Source: Comamonas sp. (GTDB lineage Bacteria > Pseudomonadota > Gammaproteobacteria > Burkholderiales > Burkholderiaceae_C). Taken from it: 64,000 nt of DNA. This document shows positions 27,036 to 37,900 of the stretch, in pieces. The notes under the pieces are model-generated. The model worked only from the letters and a program-made list of their open reading frames with translations. It made no database searches and was not told the origin of the DNA. Every line of letters starts with the position of its first letter. Position 1 is the first letter of the stretch. Position numbers and translations under genes: made by a program. The DNA lies in assembly GCA_031277805.1 (NCBI GenBank), contig JAITLR010000027.1, positions 62,001 through 126,000 on the forward strand, written 5' to 3'.

Positions 27036-27108
27036 AGTGTGTCCTTGCGGGCAGGGGGTTAAGGGATGCAGCGGTCTTGTTGAAGGCTGCTGACTTTGTT
27101 TTATTGTG

Positions 27109-27148
27109 ATTCGTGAAGGAGCGGGCAGTTCCGCAATCCTTCACGAAT
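27109..27148 (-). terminator. hairpin after TerC copy 2
   Basis: ATTCGTGAAGG (27109-27119) and CCTTCACGAAT (27138-27148) are perfect complements with an inner GCGG/CCGC pair. It lies 31 bases past the TerC stop; the T-run is interrupted. Confidence 0.65.
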
Positions 27149-27178
27149 TTCTGGGTTTTCACCCAGGGCCGTACCGCA

Positions 27179-27934
27179 TCAGTGGGCCGCAGGGACGGGG
27201 CGACGGCTGGCGATGAGCTTGCCCAGAGCCAGTACCAGCAGTGCGCCACCGATGTGAGCGGACCAGTACAGGGTCTTGGAGATTTCGGCCAGACCTTGTG
27301 CGTCCGTCGTGCCCAGCTTGGGCATCCACAGCCATTTCTCGGTGTTGACGAATACGGGGTCGGTTACCAGCATGCCGCCGGCAATCCAGCCCAGCAGCAT
27401 GCCGCCTGCCACGATGATGACGGGGAAGCGCTCCATCAGCTTGATCACCAGTTGCGAACCCCAGACGATGATGGGCACCGAGATCAGCAGACCCAGCACA
27501 ATCAGCAGCATCTGGTGTTCGCCGGAGCTTTGTGCGGCACCGGCGATGGCGATCACGTTGTCCACGGACATGACCAGGTCGGCCACGATGATGGTCTTGA
27601 TAGCGGCAAACAGACGGTCACTGCCTTCGATGTTGTCGTGACCTTCGTCATCGGGGGCGATCAGCTTGATACCGATCCACACCAGCAGGATGGCGCCCAC
27701 GACCTTCAGGAACGGCAGCTGCAGCAGCACCATCGCAAAGGCGATCAGGATGATGCGCAGGATGATGGCGCCGGCGGTACCGTAGATGATGCCTTTGCGG
27801 CGTTGCTCGGGAGGCAGCTTGCGGCAGGCCAGTGCGATCACGACCGCATTGTCGCCGCCCAACAGGATGTCGATGATGATGATTTGCCCGAGCGCGATCC
27901 AGAAGGGGGCGTGGGTCAGAAAGTCCATGTCCAT
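27179..27934 (-). CDS. TerC family membrane protein (Alx-like), under an Mn2+ riboswitch
   Basis: This 251-aa inner-membrane protein has about seven helices. The family acid motifs are LGGDNAVVIALA (D28) and MSVDNVIAIAG. The start at 27934 has GAGGAAA six bases before it; the open frame goes 45 codons further but into the leader. The leader contains a yybP-ykoY riboswitch, which in other bacteria senses Mn2+ and turns on MntP or Alx/TerC exporters. An Mn2+ export or homeostasis role follows from family and context. It is distinct from copy 1 at 4424-5119, which has no such leader. Confidence 0.9.
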   Translation of the reverse strand: MDMDFLTHAPFWIALGQIIIIDILLGGDNAVVIALACRKLPPEQRRKGIIYGTAGAIILRIILIAFAMVLLQLPFLKVVGAILLVWIGIKLIAPDDEGHDNIEGSDRLFAAIKTIIVADLVMSVDNVIAIAGAAQSSGEHQMLLIVLGLLISVPIIVWGSQLVIKLMERFPVIIVAGGMLLGWIAGGMLVTDPVFVNTEKWLWMPKLGTTDAQGLAEISKTLYWSAHIGGALLVLALGKLIASRRPVPAAH

Positions 27935-28403
27935 GTTTTTTCCTCGTTGTCGAATGCCACCGGAGCAGTCTGCAAACCATTCGCACTTGCCACCAGTGGT
28001 AGATGACCGATGTGACGTAAGTCGAAGCGCTGCCTCGGGCGAGGAAAACCATGCTCGGAGGGGGAACACTTTGATCGACCATCATCGGGTCCATCAAAGG
28101 TCTTGCTCGATTGCAGTGTGTGACTGCAACCCGGCAGGCCGGAAGCCAAAGGCTTCGTATTGACGACCTGTCCGTTGCTGGCGAAGCGCCAGCTGGGAGC
28201 TACTCCCCTTCGAAGCGGCGGATTTCATCACAGCAAGCGATGCAAGGCAAGTCTTAAAACCTGGGTGTTTCACAGGTTTTATAAAATGGAATGAGTCTGG
28301 GACGATTTTCTGGATTGCGTTTGCAGCTATCGTTTGATGAGCAACCTTGCTGGCACTGCGTTGCTGCATGCGGCTTATGATTCCTTTCGAAACCCCATTG
28401 CCC
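27935..28403. other. divergent leader region between TerC copy 2 and the DUF1289 gene
   Basis: These 469 bases have no gene. The minus-strand TerC leader fills most of it: riboswitch aptamer 28095-28213, switching hairpin 28069-28099, then about 135 bases to the start codon. A perfect inverted repeat AAAACCTG/CAGGTTTT (28256-28263, 28273-28280) lies where the TerC promoter is expected. Open frames crossing it conflict with the RNA structure and look spurious. Confidence 0.7.
28069..28213 (-). promoter_or_regulatory. yybP-ykoY (manganese) riboswitch
   Basis: On the minus strand the RNA starts GAAGGGGAGUAGCUCCC, has GUCGUCAAUACGAAG in the middle, CCGGCCUGCCGGG, and closes GAGCAAGACCUUUG. These are the conserved blocks of the yybP-ykoY aptamer (GGGGAGUAG, CGUCA, CAAGACCUU), and AAGG/CCUU closes its base stem. 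The 3' strand of that stem also belongs to a second hairpin, CTTTGAT (28069-28075 on plus) with ATCAAAG (28093-28099), so the two folds exclude each other. Confidence 0.92.
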
Positions 28404-28826
28404 ATGACTGCTGCCATCCATATCACCGACATCGAAGCTGCCATCAACTTCTGGAGAACGCGCGCTCCCTCGCCTGACGGCGTGCTGCTGGCGCCAGAGG
28501 TGCGGGCACTGGCCGAGGTGTATGCACGGATGATCCATGCCGGTGAGCCAGAGGTGGAGGTGGAGGGCTTTCCCTCGCACGCCATGGCGGCCTGGCTGGT
28601 CTGGTACGACACCATGCCCGATACGCCTTGCATTGCCATCTGCTCCACCAGCCAGGGCGACGAGAAGTGCAAGGGTTGCGGGCGCAGCTTTGACGAGGTG
28701 CAGCTATGGACGGCCATGGAACCCGCCGACAAGCGGGCCGTGTGGCGCCGCATTACCAGCGAAGGCGATTCATGGCGCTTTACCCGTTATGCCGAAAGAG
28801 CCACGGAGCGGAAAAGCCGATTTTGA
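28404..28826 (+). CDS. DUF3717-DUF1289 fusion protein
   Basis: The 140-aa protein's N-terminal half (HITDIEAAINFWRTRAPSPDG, residues 5-40) matches the DUF3717 pattern. The C-terminal half (about 66-115) has the DUF1289 cysteine pattern CIAICS...CKGCGRSFDEVQLW, likely binding a metal. Neither domain has a known function. It is soluble, without signal peptide. An ATG at 28377 would add nine residues. It faces the YaeQ gene convergently. Confidence 0.78.
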   Translation: MTAAIHITDIEAAINFWRTRAPSPDGVLLAPEVRALAEVYARMIHAGEPEVEVEGFPSHAMAAWLVWYDTMPDTPCIAICSTSQGDEKCKGCGRSFDEVQLWTAMEPADKRAVWRRITSEGDSWRFTRYAERATERKSRF

Positions 28827-28870
28827 GAGGGCTGGTCGTTCCGTAGCCTCTCACGTCCAAACCTAGGCGC

Positions 28871-29431
28871 TTACTTCCAGCGCGTGGGTTCGATGAATAC
28901 CGTGCCCAGATTGCTGGACAGCGTGAGCTGGCCTTCCTGGATGGTGGCCTGCAGCTGCATGCTGCGCTCGGCCAGGCTGCCCAGCTGCTGAGCGACTTCG
29001 GAGTCGATGTAGTGCACTTCCAGCTTGCTCTGGCGGGCCAGCTTGCCTTCCAGGCCCTTCCACCAGACATGGGCGGCGTGGTTGAAGGGATAGACCAGCA
29101 TGTGGTCGGACTTGTTGCAGGCCTTGGTGATGGGCTTTTCGTCGGGCTGGCCGACTTCGATCCACAGGCGCTTCTGGCCGGTGTAGTCGGTGATGTGCAC
29201 GTCCGGATCATCGGGGTCGGACAGACCGATGCCAAAGCCCAGCGTGCCGTCGCCGTTGCACAGGTCCTGCAGCTTCCAGGCGTTCAGCGCCAGGGCCACG
29301 AGGCGCACCATCATGCGGTCATCGGTTTCGCTGGGATGGCGTGCCAGGGTCAGGTTGTGGTCGGCGTAGTAGTTGTGGTCGATGTCGGCAATTGACAGAT
29401 TGGCTTTGAAGATGGTGGACTTGATGGCCAT
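28871..29431 (-). CDS. yaeQ: YaeQ family protein
   Basis: The 186-aa protein begins MAIKSTIFKANLSIADIDHNYYADH, the typical YaeQ start. It has ARHPSETDDRMMVRLVALALNA and WIEVGQPDEKPITKACNKSD, the PD-(D/E)XK-like core (acidic and lysine residues in EVGQPD...K). Function is unsettled; E. coli YaeQ was once proposed to compensate for RfaH. It is downstream of purB but separated by a strong hairpin. Confidence 0.9.
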   Translation of the reverse strand: MAIKSTIFKANLSIADIDHNYYADHNLTLARHPSETDDRMMVRLVALALNAWKLQDLCNGDGTLGFGIGLSDPDDPDVHITDYTGQKRLWIEVGQPDEKPITKACNKSDHMLVYPFNHAAHVWWKGLEGKLARQSKLEVHYIDSEVAQQLGSLAERSMQLQATIQEGQLTLSSNLGTVFIEPTRWK

Positions 29432-29464
29432 GGCGGTGCTGCCCGCAGGCAGTCCTTTTGAAAA

Positions 29465-29560
29465 CTATCAAAAACAAGAGCTGCCAGCGCCAATCAATCT
29501 TGGCTTTGGCAGCTCTTTGAGGCTGAAGCGCTTTAATACCAAGCGCTGACAGCTATCTTT
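29465..29560. repeat. short dispersed repeats forming the purB terminator
   Basis: AAGAGCTGCCA (29476-29486) pairs with TGGCAGCTCTT (29507-29517); on the minus strand this is followed by GTTTTTG, a workable terminator for purB. A second repeat unit, AAGCGCTGACAGCTATC on plus, lies at 29541-29557. Confidence 0.7.
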
Positions 29561-31726
<2,166 letters not shown>

Positions 31727-32075
31727 GAGGGGTGCTTGACAGCATGAAAAAGGCCACCGGATGGTGGCCTTTTTGCTGGCATAAAAAAGTTGCGAAGCAT
31801 CCCGAAACGAATTAAGAGAGGGAGGGAGGAGAAGCGCTCCGGGGTTTCTTCAATGGATTGACCCAAGGGCTTCGCAACATGAAATTGGGGGAGCAGGTCT
31901 CTTAAATTCGCTGCGCCTGTCTATCAGATGAGACACTGTTGCAGAAGTTCCAGCCCTGAGGGGTGGTATTTTTGTAACAATTTGGTGCTGACCTGCTGGC
32001 CCTCTGTAAGCAATTTTCGATGAATGTTGCCAGTGCCCAAAAAATAGGCATGTTTGCACGCTTCTTTCCGGGGTT
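31727..32075. other. GST/glnE intergenic region
   Basis: These 349 bases lie between the convergent stops of the GST gene and glnE. After the GST terminator (31746-31775) come two perfect 10-base arms GTTGCGAAGC (31789-31798) and GCTTCGCAAC (31869-31878), enclosing a purine-rich stretch. The rest, about 31880-32075, shows no gene or clear motif. Confidence 0.5.
31746..31775. terminator. GST terminator
   Basis: AAAAAGGCCACC (31747-31758) and GGTGGCCTTTTT (31763-31774) form a strong stem with a 4-base loop. Confidence 0.92.
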
Positions 32076-34877
32076 TCAGGCCGCGACCGGGGCATCAAAT
32101 ACGGATTGCCACAAGGTCAGTACGGCGTCGCGCTGGGCTTGGGCCTGATCCTGCTCCAACTGGCCCGAGCGCTCATCGAGCCGCGCCACGTGCTGCAGGC
32201 GGCGCAGCTCACGGTAGGCCTTGGCCGCCGTATAGCCCACGGTCTTGGGCAGCAGTCCTGCTTCTTCTGCGTGCTGCAACAGTGCGATATTGCCCAGATT
32301 GGCAATCAGCTCACGGTGTTCGCCCGAATGGGCCAGCACCAGGTACTGAACGGCAAACTCCACGTCCACCATGCCGCCGGGGCTGTGCTTGACGTCAAAC
32401 AGGCCGCCGCGCACCGGGTGGGCGCTGCGCACCCGCTCGCGCATGGTCTTGATCTCGCTGCGCAGCGCCGCCGCGTCACGTGGCGCGGTGATGACGGACT
32501 CGCGCACAGCATCAAAGCGCTGATGCAGATGCAGATCGGTAACTGGCTCGCCTGTCGGGGGCGGAAAGTCACGGCTGCCCAGCACGAAGCGGGCGCGGGT
32601 CATGGCCTGGTGTTCCCAGGTCCAGGCGGTATTGCTGCCGCGCTGCTGCTGGTAGTTGGCATAGGACTCGAAGCTGGTCACCAGCAGGCCGGAGCTGCCG
32701 TTGGGGCGCAGGGCGGTGTCGATCTCGAACAGATCGCCTTCGCCCGTCTTCACCGTGAGCCAGTTGATGAGCTTGCGCACATAGGCCGCGTAGACCTCGG
32801 GCGCGCGCTCATCGTCGTCGTCGAAGACAAAGACGATGTCCAGGTCGCTGCCGTAGCCCAGTTCCTTGCCGCCGAGCTTGCCGTAACCCACGATACCGAA
32901 GCGCGGTGTTTCGCGGTGGCGATTCTTGAGGCGATCCCAGCACCATTGGGCCGTGACTCGCAGCAGACTGTCGGCCAGAGCGCTGAGATCGTCGGCCACC
33001 TGTTCCACGGTGATGCGGCCCTCGATGTCGCGCGCCAGGGTACGAAAGACCTCGGCATGGTGGGCGCGGCGCAGCAGATTGAGCAGGGTTTCGTCGTCGT
33101 CTTCGCCCGTGGACTGAAGGGCGGCCAGGCGCAGGGCCAGTTCATGCTCGAAGTCCGCGGCGACAAAGCGTTCCTTGAAGATGGCGTCGCTGGCCAGCTC
33201 GTCGATCACGCCGGGGTGCTGCTGCAGATAGCGGGCTGGCCAGCGTGCGGCACCCAAAAGGTGTAGCAATCTTTCGTGAACGGCCGGGCGCTCCAGCAGC
33301 AAGGCAAGATAGCTTTCGCGGCGCAGCAGCGGCTCCAGCCAGTTCAGAAAGCGCTTGGCGGCTTCTTCTGTGGCCTGGCCGCTTTCCACCCACTGTGCGG
33401 TGCGCTCCACCAGACGGAACAGGCGGGCGCGGGCCTCATCGCGCAGGCCGGTGATGCGCGCATTGCTGCGCCAGTCGGCTACCTGGCCCGCCAATGCGGG
33501 TGGCAGTAGCTCGATCATGTCTTCGATTTCCTGCGGCGAGGGCGTGTCGCCGGCGGCTTTGGCCGAACTGCACTTGCCATTGCCGCATTGCTGGGTGTCG
33601 CCGCCGAGCAAGGTGTCGAACTCCTGGGCCACCAGCTCACGGTGCTCGTCAAGCTGGTGCAAAAAGGCGCAGGCATCCGGGAAGCCCATGGTGCGGGCAA
33701 TCCACAGCAGATCGTCGTCACGCGTGGGCAGCACATGGGTCTGTTGATCGTCCAGGTACTGGATGCGGTGCTCGACCTGGCGCAAGAAGGTATAGGCACG
33801 GGCCAGGGCGCCGGCAATCTCCTCGCTCATGAGGTTGGCGCGCACCAGCCGCTGCAGCGCTTCCAGCGTGGGGCGGCAGCGCAGCTCGGGGAACTGGCCG
33901 CCGCGCACCACCTGCAGCAGCTGCACGATGAATTCGATTTCGCGGATGCCGCCGCGCGAGAGCTTGACGTCGTTGGCACGTTCGGGGTGGCCGGCGCTGC
34001 GCTTGGCGGCATGCTCGCGGATCTGGCGGTGCAGGCTGCGCAGCGAGTCGAACACCGAGTAGTCGAGGTAGCGGCGGAAGACAAAGGGCAGCACCACGCC
34101 GCGCAGGGCCTGCACATTGGGCGTCTGGATATCGGCCTGCGGCGCCACGATGCGGCTCTTGAGCCAGGCAAAGCGCTCCCATTCGCGGCCATGGATCTGC
34201 AGGTATTCCTCCAGCGAGGCCAGGGAGACAGCGGGGGCGCCCGAGTTGCCGTTGGGGCGCAGGGCCAGGTCGACACGGAAGACAAAACCATGTTCGGTGG
34301 TATCGCCGATCAGGGTGTAGATGCCTTTGACGGCGCGGCCGAAGTATTCATGATTGGAGATCACGCCACGGCCATCGGCCTGGCCTGTAGTCTCTCCATC
34401 GTGCTCATAGACATAGATGAGGTCGATGTCGCTGGAGACATTGAGCTCGCGTGCGCCCAGCTTGCCCATGCCTATGACCCACAGCTGCACGCTCTGGCCG
34501 TCAGGGCCGCGTGGCGCGCCATGGCGGGTATCGAGTTCGGCGCGGACCTGGGCGCTTGCACGATCCAGGGCCAGCTCGGCCAGCTCGGTGACTGCCTTGA
34601 CCACGATGGATAAGGGCGCACTTTGTTCGCAGTCCAGAACAATGCTGCGTTCCATGACCAGCTGGCGCAGCACGCGCAGCGCGGCCGACAGGTCCAGGCC
34701 GCGGGCCTGCAGTGTGCTCAGAGCCTGCTCCATCAGGGCTCGGTCGGGAGGACCGGGCGGCAAGGCATCAAACCAGTTCTCGTAGCGACGGTGAAGACGC
34801 TGCACAAAGCGCGAGTACTGAGCCGGAGACGACACATTGAGGGCTTGTTCTGCCATTACTTGCTCTGGGGACTGCAT
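32076..34877 (-). CDS. glnE: glutamine synthetase adenylyltransferase/adenylyl-removing enzyme
   Basis: GlnE adds and removes AMP on glutamine synthetase under control of PII. The protein is about 933 aa with two nucleotidyltransferase domains: GMGKLGARELNVSSDIDLIYV in the N-terminal half (the deadenylylation side in E. coli) and GYGKLGGKELGYGSDLDIVFV in the C-terminal half (adenylylation side). Each is followed by a helical GlnD_UR_UTase domain. The open frame extends to 35027, across the divergent yhdP start; starts at 34877 and 34856 are both possible, neither with a strong ribosome site. Confidence 0.95.
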   Translation of the reverse strand: MQSPEQVMAEQALNVSSPAQYSRFVQRLHRRYENWFDALPPGPPDRALMEQALSTLQARGLDLSAALRVLRQLVMERSIVLDCEQSAPLSIVVKAVTELAELALDRASAQVRAELDTRHGAPRGPDGQSVQLWVIGMGKLGARELNVSSDIDLIYVYEHDGETTGQADGRGVISNHEYFGRAVKGIYTLIGDTTEHGFVFRVDLALRPNGNSGAPAVSLASLEEYLQIHGREWERFAWLKSRIVAPQADIQTPNVQALRGVVLPFVFRRYLDYSVFDSLRSLHRQIREHAAKRSAGHPERANDVKLSRGGIREIEFIVQLLQVVRGGQFPELRCRPTLEALQRLVRANLMSEEIAGALARAYTFLRQVEHRIQYLDDQQTHVLPTRDDDLLWIARTMGFPDACAFLHQLDEHRELVAQEFDTLLGGDTQQCGNGKCSSAKAAGDTPSPQEIEDMIELLPPALAGQVADWRSNARITGLRDEARARLFRLVERTAQWVESGQATEEAAKRFLNWLEPLLRRESYLALLLERPAVHERLLHLLGAARWPARYLQQHPGVIDELASDAIFKERFVAADFEHELALRLAALQSTGEDDDETLLNLLRRAHHAEVFRTLARDIEGRITVEQVADDLSALADSLLRVTAQWCWDRLKNRHRETPRFGIVGYGKLGGKELGYGSDLDIVFVFDDDDERAPEVYAAYVRKLINWLTVKTGEGDLFEIDTALRPNGSSGLLVTSFESYANYQQQRGSNTAWTWEHQAMTRARFVLGSRDFPPPTGEPVTDLHLHQRFDAVRESVITAPRDAAALRSEIKTMRERVRSAHPVRGGLFDVKHSPGGMVDVEFAVQYLVLAHSGEHRELIANLGNIALLQHAEEAGLLPKTVGYTAAKAYRELRRLQHVARLDERSGQLEQDQAQAQRDAVLTLWQSVFDAPVAA

Positions 34878-34988
34878 ACGGACCGTTAAAAATGGTGTCC
34901 AGCAAGTGGTAAACCAGCTTGGCAACGTATGGTTACCAAAATGCGCGTCAGGGCGCCGGTCATAATTCCTGCCATTGCTGGGCCGCTG

Positions 34989-37900
34989 ATGATCGAACCG
35001 AAACCTCTCCCATCTCGCCATATTCACAGGCTGGCCAGCCTGGCACGGTGGTCGCTGAGACTGGTGCTGGGCCTGTGGCTGATGCTGGCCGTCATCTGGG
35101 GGGTGCTCCAGTTCTGGATTGTGCCGCGAATCAATGAGTGGCGCCCCGAGCTGGAATCCCTGGCCTCACGCAGTCTGGGTATACCCGTCACCATCGGCTC
35201 CCTGGCGGCGCACAGCGACGGTCTGATGCCTGCTGTCGAACTGGGGGATGTGGTTCTGCATGACCCGGGCAACCAGAGCAAGGCCTTGCAACTGCCCAAG
35301 GTGGTGGTGGCCATATCTGCACGTTCGCTGATGACTCTGGGTGTGGAGCAGATATATATCGAGGCCCCTGACCTGACCGTGCGCCGCAATGCCGAAGGCG
35401 TGATCTCGGTGGCGGGCATTGCGCTTTCCGACAGCTCGGACAGCGGCTCCGACAGTAATGCGGACTGGATTTTTTCTCAGCCCGAGATCGCCATACGCCA
35501 TGGTCGGCTGGAATGGGTGGATGAAATGCTGTCCGCTCCGCCGCTGGCGTTGAGCGAGGTGGATCTGGTGCTGCGCAGCAAGGGCTGGACGCACTCGCTA
35601 CGGCTGGATGCGACCCCGCCGCAGGACTGGGGTCAGCGCTTTACCGTCATGGGAAACTTCAAGGAGCCGCTGCTCTCGGTGCATTCGGGTCAGACCCAGC
35701 GCTGGAGCGGCCAGACCTTTCTGGATTTCAGCCATGTCGATCTGTCGCAGCTGGGGCAATATCTGAGCCCGCAAGACTGGCGGCTGCAGCAGGGCAAGGG
35801 CTCTGTGCGCGCCTGGGTGGATATCGCCCGTGGCCAGCCTGTGGGTGCAGTGGCCGATGTGGCGGTACAGGCGTTCGAGCTGAAATGGAAGGACAGGCCC
35901 GAGCCGCTGGCGCTGCAGGCGCTCAAAGGGAGACTGCGTGCCAGCCAGCGCGATGGCTATCAGTTCTCCGTACAAGGCCTGGAGTTCACTGCCAGCGATG
36001 GATTGCACTGGCCGCGCGGAGACTTTCGCCTGAGTTACTTCCCGACAGGGACGGCTGGCCAGGGCAGCGGCGGCGAGCATGGCCAGGTGCAGGCTGACGG
36101 GATTGATCTGGCCATTGCCTCCCAGTTGGCCCAGCGCTTGCCCGTGCCGCAGCCTGTTTTGCAGCAGCTGCAGGCCTTGCAGCCCAGCGGCCAGCTGCAG
36201 CAGATTCAATTTTCCTGGCGTGGTCCGCTGGAGCACCCGGAGCATTACAAGGCCTCGGGCCAGCTGCGTCAGTTGGGTTTGCATGCCCAGCCCTCTACCG
36301 AAGGGCCTCACAGCATTGGTGTGCCCGGGGTTCAGGGTCTGAGCGGAAGTTTCAAGCTCGACCAGGAAGGCGGCGAGGCCACGCTGACGAAGTCACCCGG
36401 TGTGGAGCGGGCCATGATGAGCTTCCCCGGTGTGTTCGAAGATCCCGATGTGCCACTGGACCAGCTGGAGGCCAGCTTGCGCTGGCAACTGCAGGACAAG
36501 GGGCGTGTCATCAAGGTGCAGGTACCTAGGCTGAGCTTCGCCAATGAAGACACGGCAGGGCAGGCGCAGGCAAGCTGGCAGACCGGTGCCGGTACGGATG
36601 CGCAGCCGCGCTTTCCGGGCCTGCTGGACCTGCAGGGACAACTGAGCCGGGCCAATGGTGCGCGCATCCACCGCTATCTGCCCAGAGATCTGGGGCATGA
36701 CGCGCTACGTTATGTGAGCGAGTCCATCACCTCGGGCCAGGCCAGCGCGGTGAACTTTCGCGTCAAGGGTGAACTGGACCATGTGCCGTTCGAGAAGCAG
36801 GGTCAGGGCGAATTTCACATCAGTGCCCAGATGCGCGATGTGAACTATCAGTTTGTGCCCGATTATTTACTGGGCCCTGGTGAAAAATCCTGGCCGCCAC
36901 TGACCAGGCTGTCTGGTGAGCTGGTCTTTGACCGCAACTCCATGAGTGTGCGCAAGGCCAAGGGCTTCCTGGGTCATACCGCTATCGTGGTGGAAGAGGC
37001 TCAGGCCGGTGTGGCCGACTGGAACCTGACCGAGGTGGAGGTGGCGGCCAAGGCACACGGCCCTCTCAATGAGATGCTGAAAGTGGTGCAAACGTCCGCC
37101 CTGTCTGCGCTGACAGCTCATGTTTTGGATAGCTCCCGCGCGACAGGAGAAGGGCGGCTCAAGCTCAATCTGCACCTGCCTACCTCGCATATGGAGCGCA
37201 GCAAGGTGCAGGGGGAGATCTCGTTGGCAGGTAACTCGCTGCAACTGATGCCCGAGGTACCCGTGTTGACCAATGCCCGCGGCAGTGTGCTGTTTTCCGA
37301 AGGCGGCTTTCAGCTGCAGAACGTGCAAGCCAGGGCGCTGGGGGGCGATGTTCGTATCGAGGGCGGCATGAAGTCTGGCGCGGACCCGGTGCTTGTCCGC
37401 GCCGAGGGTCTGGCCACGGCTCAGGGCCTGCGCGAGGCCAAGGAGCTGGAAGGCCTGCCTGTGCTGGCCCAGCATCTGAAGGGGCAGGCACGCTATGGTT
37501 TGCAGATCAAGGTGTTGCACGATGTGCCCGAGATCGAACTGCAATCGGACCTGGTTGGCATGGGCGTGCAGCTGCCTGCACCACTGGGCAAGCAGGCCGA
37601 TACGGCGCTGCCGCTGCGCGTCAGCCGTACAGTACCGGCCGTCGCCAAGCCGCAGAATGATCAGATCAGCCTGCAATGGGGAAAAGCGGCAGTTGCACTG
37701 ATCGAGCGCGATATCAGTGCCGCCAACCCGCGTCTGTTACGCGGACAGATTCAGGTGGGAGAAGCTGCCGCTTCTGCGCCCAGCTTGCCGCCCTCGGGCC
37801 TGCAGGCGAATGTGCAGCTGCCGATGCTGGACCTGGACGCCTGGAACCAACTGCTGCCCGGCGATGCCGCGGGCAGTGAATCCAATGCTGGCAGCGAAAC

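Noticed and set aside
28094-28753. A 219-codon minus-strand open frame over the riboswitch
   Set aside because: It overlaps the conserved yybP-ykoY RNA and the DUF3717-DUF1289 gene, and it has no recognisable domain.
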